This document shows, piece after piece, positions 10,314 through 20,989 of a stretch of 41,640 nt of DNA; the first letter of the stretch is position 1, and each line of letters starts with the position of its first letter. The stretch is from Nymphaea colorata. Taxonomy: Eukaryota; Streptophyta; Magnoliopsida; Nymphaeales; Nymphaeaceae. The DNA lies in assembly GCF_008831285.2 (NCBI RefSeq), contig NW_022205231.1:1-41640 (forward strand), written 5' to 3'. The position numbers were made by a program, and so were the translations under genes. The notes beneath the pieces were generated by a model, which did not search any database, had not been told where the DNA came from, and worked only from the letters and a program-made list of their open reading frames with translations.

Positions 10314-11275
10314 GTGTTGGTGGTAAAGAGCGCTGGTGTTGTGGACCAAAATGAGTGGGAGGAGGCATTTGGATTACCAGATCTTGCAGTGTGTGAAATT
10401 GAGGGGAAGCAAATGATCAGACCTTTCAGATGGACTGCTATTGCAATTCTATTAGGCGGTAGCTCAAGATTTCATCTGGATTGGGTGGAAGTTTTTCACA
10501 ATTTGTATCAGGTGAAAACAATTTTCGCTCCTTCCTGACTCTTTTTGACCAAGGCTTCCTCAAAGGAATATTTAGAGGAAGTTATGCAACAAAAAAATGG
10601 CGTGTTTGTGATAGGTTTTTGGTCTCTAGCAAGTGGAAGTCAGGAATGCCGGTCCGACTTCAAGCTGCCACGAGAACCCCTCTAGGGATTCGTCTACCGA
10701 AGTTGCCTCTTTATATGCGGAACTGCAAGGTGTTAGTTGGTGTCGTTAAGGTTTTGGGTAGTTTTTTTGTAGATGCTGATGGCTTCACTTATGGGTTCGA
10801 TTTGTATACTTGATGGTGATAAAGTTCTTGAATAAATGGTGGAAGATGAAACAAAAATTTGTTTCTGTACCTTATGTGGGGTTTCATTACATTCCACAAG
10901 AGATCGTCTCACTCGTATGAGGGAGGGAAAAGTGAATTCTAAACCCTCAAATGGATGTACTCAGGCCATTGTTGCTAATAGAAGGTGGAATCTAGGCTCT
11001 AAGCAATGCAAGCTATCTAATATTAAATGAAATCAATTTGTGCCTCTTGAAAAAGATCCTATTGAAGACCTATGATCTATGGGCCACGAGTGTCAAGGGA
11101 TTATCTCATATCAAATGGTGATGGAATCATCTTCATTGAAGGTTAACCATGGTAAAACTATTGCTGAGTCCTGCCATGAGACCAATAAGAAAGCCACAGA
11201 AGTTGAGGAGGAATTTTTTCCTGGATTTGGCTGTTTGAACTCCACTAGGACTCTACTAATGGCCTGAAAACAAAA
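10314..11275 (+). pseudogene. LINE ORF1 remnant (DUF4283-like, zinc knuckle), copy A
   Basis: Reading frames with stops and frameshifts together resemble ORF1 of plant L1-type LINEs. They read, in order, CEIEGKQMIRPFRWTAIAIL; then, after a frame change, TPLGIRLPKLPLYM and FFVDADGFTYGF (the DUF4283 core usually reads like WVRLPNLPLHL); then CFCTLCGVSLHSTRDR, a zinc-knuckle-like Cys-x2-Cys...His motif. ORF1 proteins bind the LINE RNA. Copy B carries the same at 37271-38235. Both are dead copies. The family call rests on motif resemblance only. Confidence 0.65.
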
Positions 11276-11542
11276 AGATAAAAGGTCTTCCTCTCCTATG
11301 AGTATTAGTGTAAACAAAAAAGAGCTCTCCATTCCAAATAAGTTAACAATTTTAAGAAGAAGGGTTGTGGGACAACATTTTTTAAGGCTATATAAAGTTC
11401 TGTCCTGAAAGAAAGGAAGTTGGCGCAACATGATCCATTCATGGATATCCAAGGAGCAGAGGATTTCCATAACAAAGAGAATGTTCTCCTGTAGGAAAAG
11501 GATAGTAAGAGGAGTTGCCAATTGCCATCAAATGAAGTTAAT
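11276..11542 (+). other. ORF1-endonuclease linker of LINE copy A
   Basis: Degenerate sequence between the ORF1 remnant and the endonuclease start. It matches 38236-38508 in copy B. Minus-strand frames here (11111-11521) are antisense shadows. Confidence 0.5.
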
Positions 11543-12231
11543 AGTTGGAATATTAGAGGCCTTGGTACTTTAACAACCTAGAAAGATTTTGGCAATTGGG
11601 TGATATCTCATCAACTTGGGATCATTTTCATGTTTCAATATCATGTTGAATGCGGACAACTTCAAATCCTTTTGCAATCACTATGAGGAGTTTTTTTTTA
11701 AATCTAATATTGATACGAATCTTATGAGGCCATAATTGTGTGTTGTTAGAGACAGGCTGATTTTAGATTGACTAGTTGCAAATTTAATAAATTTTGGATG
11801 GATTGTTTATTTACTCATAAAGCTTTAAATCTCAACTTTGATACAATAGGGGTGTATCTTCACCCTCACTCTAGAATTCGCAAAGACCAATTGGTTATGT
11901 AAAATATCATTATTGCCAATAAACAAATGTTAGTATTATAATGAAAGATTTTAATACAACTTATAAGGAGTCGGAAAAATGGGCCTGCCCCTGCTTGAGC
12001 TTGTTTAGCATTCAATGGATTCATTCAAGGTGTTGGACTAAGAGAGATTGTGGACAGAAGCAGAGCATTCACTTGAACCAATCTCTGCGCCCCGACAGCA
12101 CTGGTTCAAAGCAAATTAGATAGATTTTTGAGCAAGTTGAAAATTGTGGGCAGCTTTTGGTAAAACCAAGAAGTTCTTTAGACCACTCAGCACTTCTCTT
12201 TTACATGTAAACTAAATATCTTTAAAACCGC
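11543..12231 (+). pseudogene. LINE ORF2 endonuclease remnant, copy A (ends at duplication breakpoint)
   Basis: It opens with SWNIRGLG, the typical start of the APE-type endonuclease in plant LINE ORF2. Further on come the degenerate REIVDRSRAFT and, in another frame, QSKLDRFLSKLK, matching the endonuclease segment usually written as WSN...SKLDRFL. Stops are frequent. Copy A stops matching copy B at 12231 (catgca), before the reverse transcriptase, so this LINE is truncated or internally deleted here. Confidence 0.75.
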
Positions 12232-12940
12232 ATGCAGCAATACATCTATTCATGGTTTGGAGTTGATAAATTCCATACATCAGACTTTTTCTCTGTCTGG
12301 AACTGGTGGTGGAGGAAGAGGTTCTCATGTAATGAATTCGGATGGTGTTGGCTTGCCTGCTTCAATATCACAATCTGGAAGCTATGGTGTTTCAAAAATC
12401 AGGTGGTGCAGAAAGAGGTGGTTAAGCTAGCTGAGATTGCTAAGAGGAAAGTTTGACACTCATGTTCTGAGGTATTCTATAAACAAGAATGAGGCCAATA
12501 TGTAAAACAGGCGATAAATATCTAGCTGCAAACCATAATTTTCAGTCATTTTTGGCATTGTCAGAGTAAAGATGAGTGGGGGCTGGAAGTGGTCACTACA
12601 TGTGTTGAAAATGTTTATAAAGTGGCTGGTTTACTATGGTTTAATGCCTCCCCAATCAGGAAAACCAGGTTGGTGGTACAAGGGTTTCTCTTCTCAAACA
12701 TTATCAGAATTATGGACTCTGTTCTTGTAGAGAGGATTCCTAAAGACTGCCATGTTACTATAATCACAAACTGTCATGCTCTTAGTTCTCGTGTCAAGGA
12801 ACTAAGAGAGTGACTCTGGTTCATTGGTAGGCTCAATAGTGAGAAGGTATTCCGTGGTTAAAGATCACTTATCTTTGGAGGCTATGTCCTTTGGAAACTC
12901 CGTTGACAAAGTAAAAAAAAAAAACAAAAAACGAAAGAAA
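12232..12940 (+). pseudogene. Possible distal ORF2 / RNase H-like fragment
   Basis: After the breakpoint the strand still reads like decayed LINE 3' sequence. Positions 12589-12813 are open (ENVYKVAGLLWFNASPIRK...CHVTIITNCHALSSRVKEL), reminiscent of the RNase H-like domain at the end of some plant LINE ORF2 proteins, where an acidic residue is expected in place of TN. An A-rich tract follows at 12912-12930 and could be the remains of a poly(A) tail. The resemblance is weak. It could instead be a fragment of an unrelated gene. Confidence 0.35.
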
Positions 12941-13327
12941 AGCCAACATTAATGATATTGATTCAGGTCAGACAAATCCTGAAAAGTGCTGACCTGGCCA
13001 TCGACAGTTTGCTGAGTGAGCAAGAGAGTGTTGAAGCTTAGTTAGAGGCCAGTTCTTAATTGTGATTTTTCTGTTGATTTTTTTTTCTTTATATTATTGT
13101 TCATCATTAATGGAAGGAGAAACCCAGCCTGATTGCATCAGAATGGTTCTTCGTTCTTGAAAACGGTAATATTCAAAAAAATATTGTTCTTAGGAAAATA
13201 AGGTTCCTAGTGATAAATATAATTATAAATACAGATAAATATATATTAAATAAACAAATATATATATATATATATATATTCATTTTAATCTTCTGGATGT
13301 TGGACGACTAATAGATTTAAAATATGT
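12941..13327. other. No gene seen; includes (AT)n at 13256-13279
   Basis: AT-rich sequence with a short AT microsatellite. A short open stretch near 12960-13040 reads ILKSADLAIDSLLSEQESVEA in part, but I cannot link it to a family. Confidence 0.5.
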
Positions 13328-13594
13328 CACTGACAAACCCATAAACCATTAAAAAAAGTGCCATAAATAGGCATTATTTGATACTGTTGCTAATACAGCC
13401 GCATGCTTTAGTGACCGATCTTTATTTTTAGTAATAAGACAAGATCTAAGAAATGACAAATTTGAATATGTGTGTGTGTGTGGATTCAAATTTGATGGAT
13501 GCTAGATACTGTCACATAGCTCAAAATAAAACATTATTTGCTAAAATATAGACACTATAGGGGTATTAGCAACATTTTATGGTTTGTGGTAGTG
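13328..13594. mobile_element. Small CACTA-like MITE candidate
   Basis: The left end reads cactgacaaacccataaacc, and the right end read inward is cactaccacaaaccataaaa. Both ends also share tgttgctaatac about 45-65 bp (left) and 20 bp (right) inside. The element is about 267 bp, with no coding sequence. CACTA elements begin CACT(A/G) and make 3-bp target duplications; here the flanks are tgt and tat, so the duplication is imperfect. Internal (TG)n is at 13468-13481. Confidence 0.5.
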
Positions 13595-14136
13595 TATTTT
13601 TATAATAGTTTATCGTGATGCATCACCCAAAAATATTAATTAGCTGACAAGTAAGTTCTCAATGATGGAAAACCTCTCACACACAAGATCAGTGGGAACT
13701 TCGTAGCAAAAGTCCTCTATGTATGCTGCCAAAACACTATGACTTGACTCTAAGGGTAGTCACTGGGCCAGGCACCAGATGGAGAATTGAGACCATTTGA
13801 CCTACTCGCCAGATAAAAAAACTTGCTGGGATAGCTGGCCTGGGTCGGGTATTGGGGGCTTGACTTGGCCCAAATACATACCTTTATACTTTTTTTTTCC
13901 ACATTCTTTGGCATGATGTTAGTAGTCGACTCCCATACAAACTCTGGACATATTTCCAATGGTTTCCAAAAAATTAGAAAATGAAAGTGAAGAGTTTCAA
14001 ATAAGGATAGATATCGGGTTGAGTACAAGATAAACATGAAGTTGATGGTTAGGCCCTGGCCCAATAAGTAAACTGAACAGGCTTGGACTGCCAATAAAGG
14101 CTTTGGGTCAGCCCAAGCACAGCTTTGTCAAGCCTA
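13595..14136. other. No gene seen
   Basis: No recognisable domain, repeat or RNA gene. The minus-strand frame 13750-14094 has no features I can identify and is not conserved in copies A or B. Confidence 0.5.
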
Positions 14137-14570
14137 TATATATTCCCACTAGCATTGCTTTGTTTGATGATTCTAGTATGTTTTCTATCTGGGAAGATGC
14201 CTAAACCAACAAATAACAAACATTATCTAAGTCTACAGATGACCTTGCTCAATTATATGTGTAAACTAGTCATGATTCATTATTTATTTTCTGACAATGA
14301 AACAAGAACATTTTATTTAGGATTTACCATCATAGAGGCTGATTCTGTTGAATTTCAATGAACCTGCAATTGTGGGACACTTGACACAGAATTGGCTGTA
14401 GGGATGAAATACCCCTCTTGTTGAGCGGGAGGATGAAATACCACTCTTGCTCACCCGGCACAAGGGAAGATCTCTATAGAGTGTACTTATTTTTTGAATT
14501 GGTTCAGTCTTAACACAAAAAATATGGTCGATTGAATGCTAGTTGGGTCTGGCTCATGGCAAACATTGGC
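14137..14570 (+). repeat. Middle-unit counterpart of 2268-2640
   Basis: This matches copy A in the same orientation, starting at tatatattccc and ending at ctggctcatggc, with an insert near 14200-14285 and a small local repeat of gaggatgaaatacc. It is the first patch showing that 12-28 kb is a diverged third version of the A/B unit. Confidence 0.7.
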
Positions 14571-15789
14571 CAAAGAAACACTGGATTTATGAGTCATTTG
14601 ACCCAAATCATGAAAATGTTTAATTGATAACATATTTTTTCTGGTCTTATTAAGAAAGAAAATGATGGCTAATAATTACCAGACCCTTCAAGATTTTATC
14701 ATCTAGCTATATATTAGTTCCATTCGCATGAAGAACTGGACATCACTTGTTAAACGATAGCATGACATTTAAAATGTGCGATCAAAATTGGAAATGATTG
14801 ATGAGATGCAAGTATGAATGGCAAGAAAAAATTTATGGAGACCATTATTATATCTTATCAAGTTATCTAAGGATCCCTATTAATATGAAGCAAGAAATAA
14901 ATGGATTTCTTGGATGAAGGCCTTCACACATGTTAATGGTTGCATAGATAAACCCTGAGGTCATAAACGTATTTGGTTTGCTTGGCCTTTTACATTCGTA
15001 AGTCCTCTATTGCTAAAGTTTATCTTTCATTGTTGATTTTAAGGTGATAAATTATTTAAAATTTATATAAGGAAATATATATGTACATATATATATATAT
15101 ATATGTACATTATCGCACATATAAACTAGGTTTTTAAAGATTGACATGCGACCCTTGGAATCCAGCCGTATAACTGAATCAAAAATATTTTACTTGCATA
15201 ATAAGTTCTAGAGTCTTTGGGGTATTGTTGTAAATCAACTTAAATTATTTATTTCTTTTCCTTTATGTAGTCTAAACAAACATAGTTTGAACAATTCTTC
15301 TTCTTTCTATTCAAACAAGCTTTTATAACAATTTGTTTCATTCTATTTTCTTTCCTCTCAGTTTCTTCCCAAATCCTTTCTTTCCCCTTCCATTCTTTTC
15401 CTTTTATCCTACTTTCTCTCTATCCAAAAAGGTGCTATAATAGGTCAACAAAAAATTTATTTTACAATTGGGATTGTGTTGCCTAAAGCCTCTCTAAGAG
15501 CCAGCATGTTCGAAATGACCTTATATAAGAAGTTACATGGGGAAATAGGTTGCTACTGGTTTACACTTGTAGCTCCTTCTATCTTGAGAATAAGAACAAT
15601 CACAGTGTTTAAACTTCTTCACCATTCAACTTATTCCCAAGAAAACTTCAACCATCTTGATTATGTAATGACTGGTTACTCCTCGGTACTGTTGAAAAAG
15701 GGACCTGAAGGATCCACTACGTCCTGAAGCGCTCTCCGCTTTCAAACTAAAGTTGCATACTTGAGTTCTTTTGCTAAAACAGATCTTAG
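14571..15789. other. No gene seen; weak match to 5831-5930 near 14620-14710
   Basis: Positions 14620-14710 share attgataacatatt, taagaaa and attttatcatctagct with copy A 5831-5920. A palindromic AT stretch (atgtacatatatatatatatatgtacat) sits near 15080-15107. Positions 15250-15430 are rich in T and C. I recognise no coding sequence. Confidence 0.45.
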
Positions 15790-15874
15790 GATTTGTCGGA
15801 CTCATCTCTCTTTTCCACTCGTCAGCACAGACTACTATTTAAAATAAGAACAAAACATGTACTTCCCATCTTTT

Positions 15875-15911
<37 letters not shown>

Positions 15912-16520
15912 ATGCAAGAGAAGTCAAAGGGCATGGAGCTGTTACTTTGTTTCTTTCTTGCAACACACTTTCACCTTCAGTGGTAGACAAGTAAAAAAAG
16001 AGAGGAACGACCCTGTTGAATAGAAACCATTAATTTACATGATATGACATCGTTGATATTAAAGTTCCTGTCTTGGTGGGAAAGACACAGACTTAGAGGT
16101 GGAATAGAAATGCTCAAATCAAAATACTTATGTGAAGTTGGTAGATTGTGCTTCCCATGGCAATACGGTGGCTATCGAACACAGGAATTATGAATACCAT
16201 GCAACAAGAAAAATCCAAATCTGTTACATCAGTAGCAATTGATAGTCTAATTTATATGATTCAACATGTGCTAAATATGACTCTTCAAGCAGAAGAACAA
16301 GTTTCGGCAACTTTTTGTCCTTTTTTATGAAGGAAGTCTCTCACATATATCACCGACTTCAACACAAAGCGGCATCACCACAAAAGCATGTGGACAACAC
16401 ATATGCTAATGGAACCACATCTGAAAGACGCCCTGCCCTGCCTTGATCGACCAGCTTCCCTTCCCTATTTTAAAGCTATTCACAGTACCTATACCACGGT
16501 CCTCAAGAATATTCATGGTT
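15790..16520 (+). repeat. Middle-unit counterpart of 3945-4670 / 30785-31490
   Basis: Clear same-orientation match, including ctactatttaaaataagaa, catgcaagag, ggcatggagctgtt, acaagaaaaatc and ggaagtctctcacatatatca. It is more diverged from A and B than they are from each other, so this unit split off earlier. It is non-coding. Confidence 0.8.
15875..15910 (+). repeat. (CT)n microsatellite
   Basis: An uninterrupted CT run where copies A and B have only a broken CT-rich patch. Confidence 0.97.
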
Positions 16521-16584
16521 GCCTATCGTCACTAGCTAATGCCGGAAGGAATTCCATCTTTCTGTTTGCTCTCTTGGCTCCCTT

Positions 16585-16740
16585 CTCTTTCTCCCCCTCT
16601 CTCTAGACGTGCATAAGAACTCAAAATGCGTGGAGCTGTCACTTTATTTCTTTCTTCCACCACACATCACTTTTAGTGGTGGAGAAGTCAAAAAAGAGGG
16701 GAACCACCCTGCTGGACAAAAACAAATAATTTACATTGAT
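16585..16740 (+). repeat. Second partial copy of the 15880-16040 block
   Basis: It shares ctctct, tgcataagaactcaaaatg, tggagctgt, ttctttcttccaccacac, agtggt and gaagtcaaaaaagag with 15890-16015, and is somewhat closer to the A/B version than the first. It looks like a local duplication inside the middle unit. Confidence 0.65.
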
Positions 16741-16953
16741 AAGACTTTTCTCAATATCTTTTGTTATAAAAGAGATTGCACTGCCATTGAAAATTATATA
16801 TATATATTATGTGTGTGTGTATATAACTAATAATAGATAATGAAAATACATATCACGTTTTTCTCTTTATTTTTCTCCTATCTATCAAGTTAGATCGGAT
16901 AACCATGACTTGATGGCTGAATAACTCTAAAAAGTCAGTTCACCATTCAATAT

Positions 16954-16988
16954 ACACACACACACACACATACACACACACACACACT
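16954..16988 (+). repeat. (CA)n microsatellite
   Basis: A CA run with one tac interruption, just before sequence homologous to copy B 31528 onward. Confidence 0.95.
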
Positions 16989-17420
16989 ACTTCGATCACA
17001 AACAAAAACCAACAGACCTCTTATATTTGTGTTAAAAAGTGTTCTGAACAAAATATGAATCTCCTAATGTCTTCATTATAAACACTAATTTAATCTAAAC
17101 AATGTTTAAGTTCAAATTACTTTTATAAAAAAAAAGTATTTTTTCTACTATTAAAATTTTGATGTTGCAAGTGCCATTCCTTTTTTAATTATTATGGTAT
17201 ATTAATAAAATAAAAAATAACTAACTTAAAGTATGTTTATCATTAAATATATTTTAAGATAGTGCTAAATTATAAAGAAAAGGAATTTTAATCGGCCCGG
17301 CTTCTGTCCCTTACGTAAGTGGTATGTTATTTATATAATGTATATATGCATATGCACACACACGAGAGAGAGAGAGAGAGAGTTTGTATTAAATGAAACT
17401 AAAAACATCCAAAGAGTACT
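16985..17420 (+). repeat. Middle-unit counterpart of copy B 31525-31830, absent from copy A
   Basis: Matches start at cactacttcg(a/g)tcacaaa, run through ctaatttaatctaaa and ttctactattaaaatttt, and continue after an insert at taagtggtatg and, past a (GA)n run (17363-17382), at ttgtattaaatgaaactaaa. Copy A lacks this piece, so the deletion is in A. Confidence 0.75.
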
Positions 17421-17826
17421 GAATGCCACAGTACAACTTAAAAAAAAGGACGAAACAAAAGAAAGTAGAAGCAGCAGAGAAGAAGAGAGATAGAACTTCC
17501 GTTTAAAGGAATTAGACATTTTCCTCTTGTTGACAAATCTAGCACAGCTCTATGTTACAGAAATTTTTTAATAGCCATCGGTTAGCAAACTAACCAAAAT
17601 ATCTTGATTGCCACGTTATTTTCCCCAGAAACTCCAAAGGAGGATTTGGTTATGGATACGAAAGAGATACATGGGCTCTACTACATAAACTAAATCGAAG
17701 ACAAACAAGGCCACCACCAACAACAATCAAATTCTCTCGGGCCAACTAAATTGAAGGCAAGGAAGGCCAGGAGAAAGACAAAGAATGTATTCTCGTTTCT
17801 TTCTTGTTCTTAATTTGTACTTTCGT
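17421..17826. other. No gene seen; contains an LTR-edge-like fragment at 17527-17573
   Basis: Apart from the 47-bp match described separately, I recognise nothing here. The sequence is purine-rich on the plus strand. Confidence 0.5.
17527..17573 (-). mobile_element. Short fragment matching the outer edge of the Copia LTR
   Basis: The stretch aaatctagcacagctctatgttacagaaattt matches 24478-24523 almost exactly, and both lose similarity at aat on the right, where the LTR at 24158-24521 seems to begin. It is probably a relic of the start of a related LTR in the same orientation. No polypurine tract lies next to it, so I do not call it the 3' LTR of the element at 20871-24521. Confidence 0.5.
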
Positions 17827-17829
17827 GTT

Positions 17830-17915
17830 CTCTTGTCATCTATTTTACATTTTCTTTTTTCATTTTACATGTGAAAATTGGTTTGAATCAACCTATTTGA
17901 ATTGTACCAGTTCGT
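17830..17915 (+). repeat. Patch shared with copy A 378-465
   Basis: Shared words are catctatttta, ttttttcatttta, gaaaattggtttgaatcaac and ccag(t/c)t(t/c)gttc. It lies in the A-only segment and again here, another sign that the middle unit carries pieces of the same ancestral block. Confidence 0.65.
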
Positions 17916-17968
17916 TCTCGGCCCGATATTTCATGATTTAATTATCCAGATAGCACTAGCTATGATAG

Positions 17969-18240
17969 TCATACATGAAAAGACCTCAATACTTGGTCCA
18001 TTTCTTGTGAAGTTACATCATGTTTTGCATGTCTCCATTTATTTTGTAGCTCTAAAACAATTAGTGACATCGACTTTTCTCTATATGCCACAGCTTTCTT
18101 AAACTCCAAATCTGTCAACCCTAAAAGGTCGCCGCTCTTCCCTATCAAGCTGTAGCTGGATGTCCCCAGCACGGGTTTTCCGTGAGTTCTCAAATGCAAC
18201 AACGTAGCGATGTCTTCTAGGTGATTCTCACCTCGAATCC
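17969..18240 (-). pseudogene. Unidentified coding-like fragment
   Basis: On the minus strand one frame is open from the right edge of this span to about 17969 and looks protein-like in composition (HLEDIATLLHLRTHGKPVLG, then SYSLIGKSGDLLGLTDLEFK). I do not recognise the family and see no clear splice sites or start. Similar sequence is not found in copy A or B. It could be a single exon of a host gene or a captured fragment. Confidence 0.3.
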
Positions 18241-18248
18241 ATCAAAAT

Positions 18249-18379
18249 ATGCATTTGCAACGATCAGTTGTTGACCATGGTTTCAAATAATGGAATACAA
18301 CTTTTACAGCAGTTTTTAATGATACAAAATAACCATTCAAGCACAAAAATAGCTGCCCGATTTCAATATACACACACAC

Positions 18380-18400
<21 letters not shown>
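18249..18400 (+). repeat. Dispersed ~150-bp repeat, middle copy
   Basis: Counterpart of 2127-2275 and 29632-29797, in the same orientation. It ends in cacacacacagg and an (AT)n run to 18419. It is displaced relative to the order in A and B, since there it lies left of the 15790-16520 block. Confidence 0.75.

Positions 18401-18419
<19 letters not shown>
18383..18419. repeat. (AT)n microsatellite
   Basis: Pure AT run. The frames reading IYIYIY on both strands here are artefacts of it. Confidence 0.97.
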
Positions 18420-18423
<4 letters not shown>

Positions 18424-18883
18424 CACACCTTAATTTGGTCAATGAGGCATCACTCAGATGCTTTGAGGCTTTCTTCTAGGTAATGCACAGAGACCTCATG
18501 CAGGTGTGCACCTCTAACAACACTGGTTTAGGCTACTTGTCAAAGAAAGAAAAATCTGACAGAAGAATATTCCATGCATGACTCTTTCGCAGTCCACATC
18601 TTCTGTTAATCTTTCCACCTTAAGAGCTGTTCGAGAATAAAAAAACAAATCAGGCCAAATCAGAGAGAGAGAGAGAGAGAAAGAGGGTGATGACAGTTGC
18701 TCATGATGAGAGCAATGAGTGGAGAGCGTTCAGCTGAGTTCGGGTGGACATGGGCCAACACGAACAGATTTGCATTAATAAAACAGTCATAGCGAAAAAG
18801 AGAGTGTCCGGTCCAAGAAGGTGCTCTATATGGAGAAGATATATCTTGTAAGAAAAAGATGACTAGGAAGATTGATTATATAA

Positions 18884-18931
<48 letters not shown>

Positions 18932-19239
18932 TGTAGAAACGGGTTGTCAAAACAGGTTATATGTAAAAAAATTGTGTATGTGGGTACATAATGACCAAAA
19001 TATCCCTGTTTATAGTAGAAAAAGAACATTTTAAAAGTGTAAAAAAAGGTTATGAAAAAATTAAAAAGTGTAAAATAGACATAGTATGCCACTAAAAAAT
19101 TCAGAAATAATCCAACCTTCATCTTTTTTCCTATGATACTGTATACTTGTGGATCCACAGAAGTGTGCAGCAGCTCGATCTCAAATCTCATATCGGGCAT
19201 TGGCCAGTTCCACAGATTCAAGTGGCCGAAGAAGAAGAA
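18420..19239. other. No gene seen; microsatellites at 18662-18680 (GA) and 18883-18929 (CA)(TA)
   Basis: AT-rich sequence with two simple repeats. A long minus-strand frame (18826-19347) crosses a microsatellite and has low-complexity, aromatic-rich composition, so only its upstream end (see 19240-19380) is likely to mean anything. Confidence 0.5.
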
Positions 19240-19380
19240 AGAGGAGGGGGGTTGGTGGAGGAGGAGAAACTGCACTTTAGCCACCAGCGTTGTCATGGGA
19301 TGTTGCTCGTCGATTTCTTCAATCGATGCGGCTTGAGTTTTTGACACTGATGGTCAATGGCGAAGCTCTCTCTAAAGAAC
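19240..19380 (-). pseudogene. Unidentified coding-like fragment shared by three units (middle copy)
   Basis: The minus strand reads openly KTQAASIEEIDEQHPMTTLV then AKVQFLLLH. It corresponds to 5697-5826 and 33090-33172, and unlike the copy A version it has no stop. Differences between the copies include D/N, E/K and T/M replacements. I cannot name the protein. Position in the middle unit matches its place in A and B, upstream of the protease gene. Confidence 0.4.
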
Positions 19381-20521
19381 GTAGGTGACCTTAGACTTAA
19401 TTTCTTGCTTAGGTGGGCATTGAGATCATTTTAATGACATACGTGGAGGGCTATATATCTATATGATCCAATATATTTCATGCCTAAGGTGTGATTTGTA
19501 CAGGTGAAAAGTGAAAACTGGAAGGAAAGCACCTGTAACATCACAAAGCACCCATCTAAATATGCTTTCTATATCAAAATTTTATCCCTCTATACATATC
19601 ATTCTTGCAGCGAAAACAATACCAAAAGTCAAATTTTTCATTATAACTCGCGACCATTGAAAGTTGATCAAACAAACTGATGGTCGCTAACATCATCCCT
19701 AAGAACTGATCGCCTTCTAACCAATACTTCTGGCTCAAACCGGACGGTTGCTTTAATGCCCACATTTTTCTTTTTCTTTTTCTTTATTATCACAAAAATT
19801 TTAATAAGAGTATAGGCTATAATTGGTAGATTCAATAACTGATAAAAATAGTTGAAACTGTGAACTATATCATAAAGGGGGCAGCCATGGAAAGAAATGA
19901 ATGGGTTACCAAATATATACCTTGGTAGAAGTGGTAACTGAAAATATTAAAAGAAACTAAAGATGATTGAGGGCAGCTGAGAAGACTTCCTGAGAAAAAT
20001 CATTTGGGGGTGTTGCTCGCCTTGTATTGGCCTTATTTAAACCCATACATCAGGTTCCCATTTGCCGCAGCCATAGGGGGAAGGGTTCCAGCTGTTAGAA
20101 ATTATGAAAAAGTGAAAGCTAACCCTTGTTTGCCTGCATCTTGGGGTGAATATCAAGAGCAAAGAGGCACTGGTCCACGTGACTGTTATCCTCAGCTTGG
20201 AGGATCAAGATAGCCAAGGAGCTAGGGTGCTGACAGTAAAAAATCACGGGCTGTACAGTTAGAGAGACCCTGGTAAGTGTTATATAGTTTCTTTTATAAA
20301 TAATCTCTATATGTAGGTACATATGTATATATAAAGCAAGGAGAATTCTACTTGGTGGGGCTGAAATTATACATGTAGATGCATGTTTTGCAAGGAAATC
20401 GTACCACACTACCTTGGAACAGTAGCCTTCTTGGCAGACTGAATTGATTGCAGCATAGAGCAATAAGGTATGGGAATACTTAGCTATGAGTGCAGCATGT
20501 AGCCCTTGTACCTTTGTTGCT

Positions 20522-20522
<1 letters not shown>
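19381..20522. other. No gene seen
   Basis: No domain or repeat recognised. A plus-strand frame at 20004-20213 and a minus-strand frame at 20330-20520 have protein-like stretches (the latter GLHAALIAKYSHTLLLYAA), but there is no start, splice or family signal I can defend. Confidence 0.4.

Positions 20523-20600
<78 letters not shown>
20523..20600. repeat. Long (AT)n microsatellite
   Basis: About 39 uninterrupted AT units, the longest simple repeat in the window. Confidence 0.98.
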
Positions 20601-20603
<3 letters not shown>

Positions 20604-20870
20604 TGTTATAGTAGTGAATCCATGTATTTACGCACCTAGATATGAATAGATGTGTGAAGTGTTATATTCTGGAAATGATACACAACACTCTTAGTCTTAG
20701 ACATCTCTGATTGCCTAAAAATAAATGGGTATTTTTAGGGTAATACATGAGCTGTTTGTGAAAGAATATATATAATGTGGTGCTATGTTCATAATATAGC
20801 TATATGAAGCACACTGTGACACCCTTGTGCTGGAATTGTCTGTAACATGTGTTTCTAGTTCCATGAAGGT
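20601..20870. other. Flank of the Copia remnant; nothing recognised
   Basis: The sequence expected here for an intact Copia element is reverse transcriptase and RNase H. None is visible in any frame. Confidence 0.5.
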
Positions 20871-20989
20871 CTAAGTATGCTGAAATTGATGGTATGTGCA
20901 CATGAAAGTGATTGGAACCAGTTTGAATTGCTGAGCAACTTGAGGAACTAGGAATGATTCTAGGCAACTCAATAAGAGGTAAACTCTCT

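Larger units (their letters stand above)
1..12231 (+). repeat. Segmental duplication, copy A
   Basis: This stretch matches 28948-39201 in the same orientation and order. Anchors seen directly include the opening atggccagaat(AT)n block, the aspartic protease remnant, the 51-bp tandem repeats and the LINE ORF1/endonuclease. The two copies agree at most positions where I compared them, in the mid-90s percent by eye. Copy A is about 2 kb longer because it holds segments missing from B (204-1590, 2280-2940, 5291-5508 and 5795-6220). B holds segments missing from A (31525-32250 and 32555-32712). Homology ends abruptly after catgca at 12231/39201. The left end of the duplication may lie outside the window. 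Confidence 0.93.

Noticed and set aside
11111-11521. Minus-strand 136-residue frame opposite the LINE
   Set aside because: It is antisense to the ORF1/endonuclease linker, broken in copy B, with no family resemblance.
15078-15108. Perfect AT palindrome as a regulatory hairpin or terminator
   Set aside because: Simple AT repeats form such palindromes by chance, and no gene ends or starts nearby.
18268-18483. Overlapping frames on both strands near 18.3-18.5 kb
   Set aside because: Both cross the (AT)n run and a non-coding dispersed repeat found at two other sites where the frames are not kept.
20119-20604. Long minus-strand frame starting MHIYIYIY
   Set aside because: Its first third is translation of the (AT)n microsatellite. 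The rest shows no domain and no splice signals.
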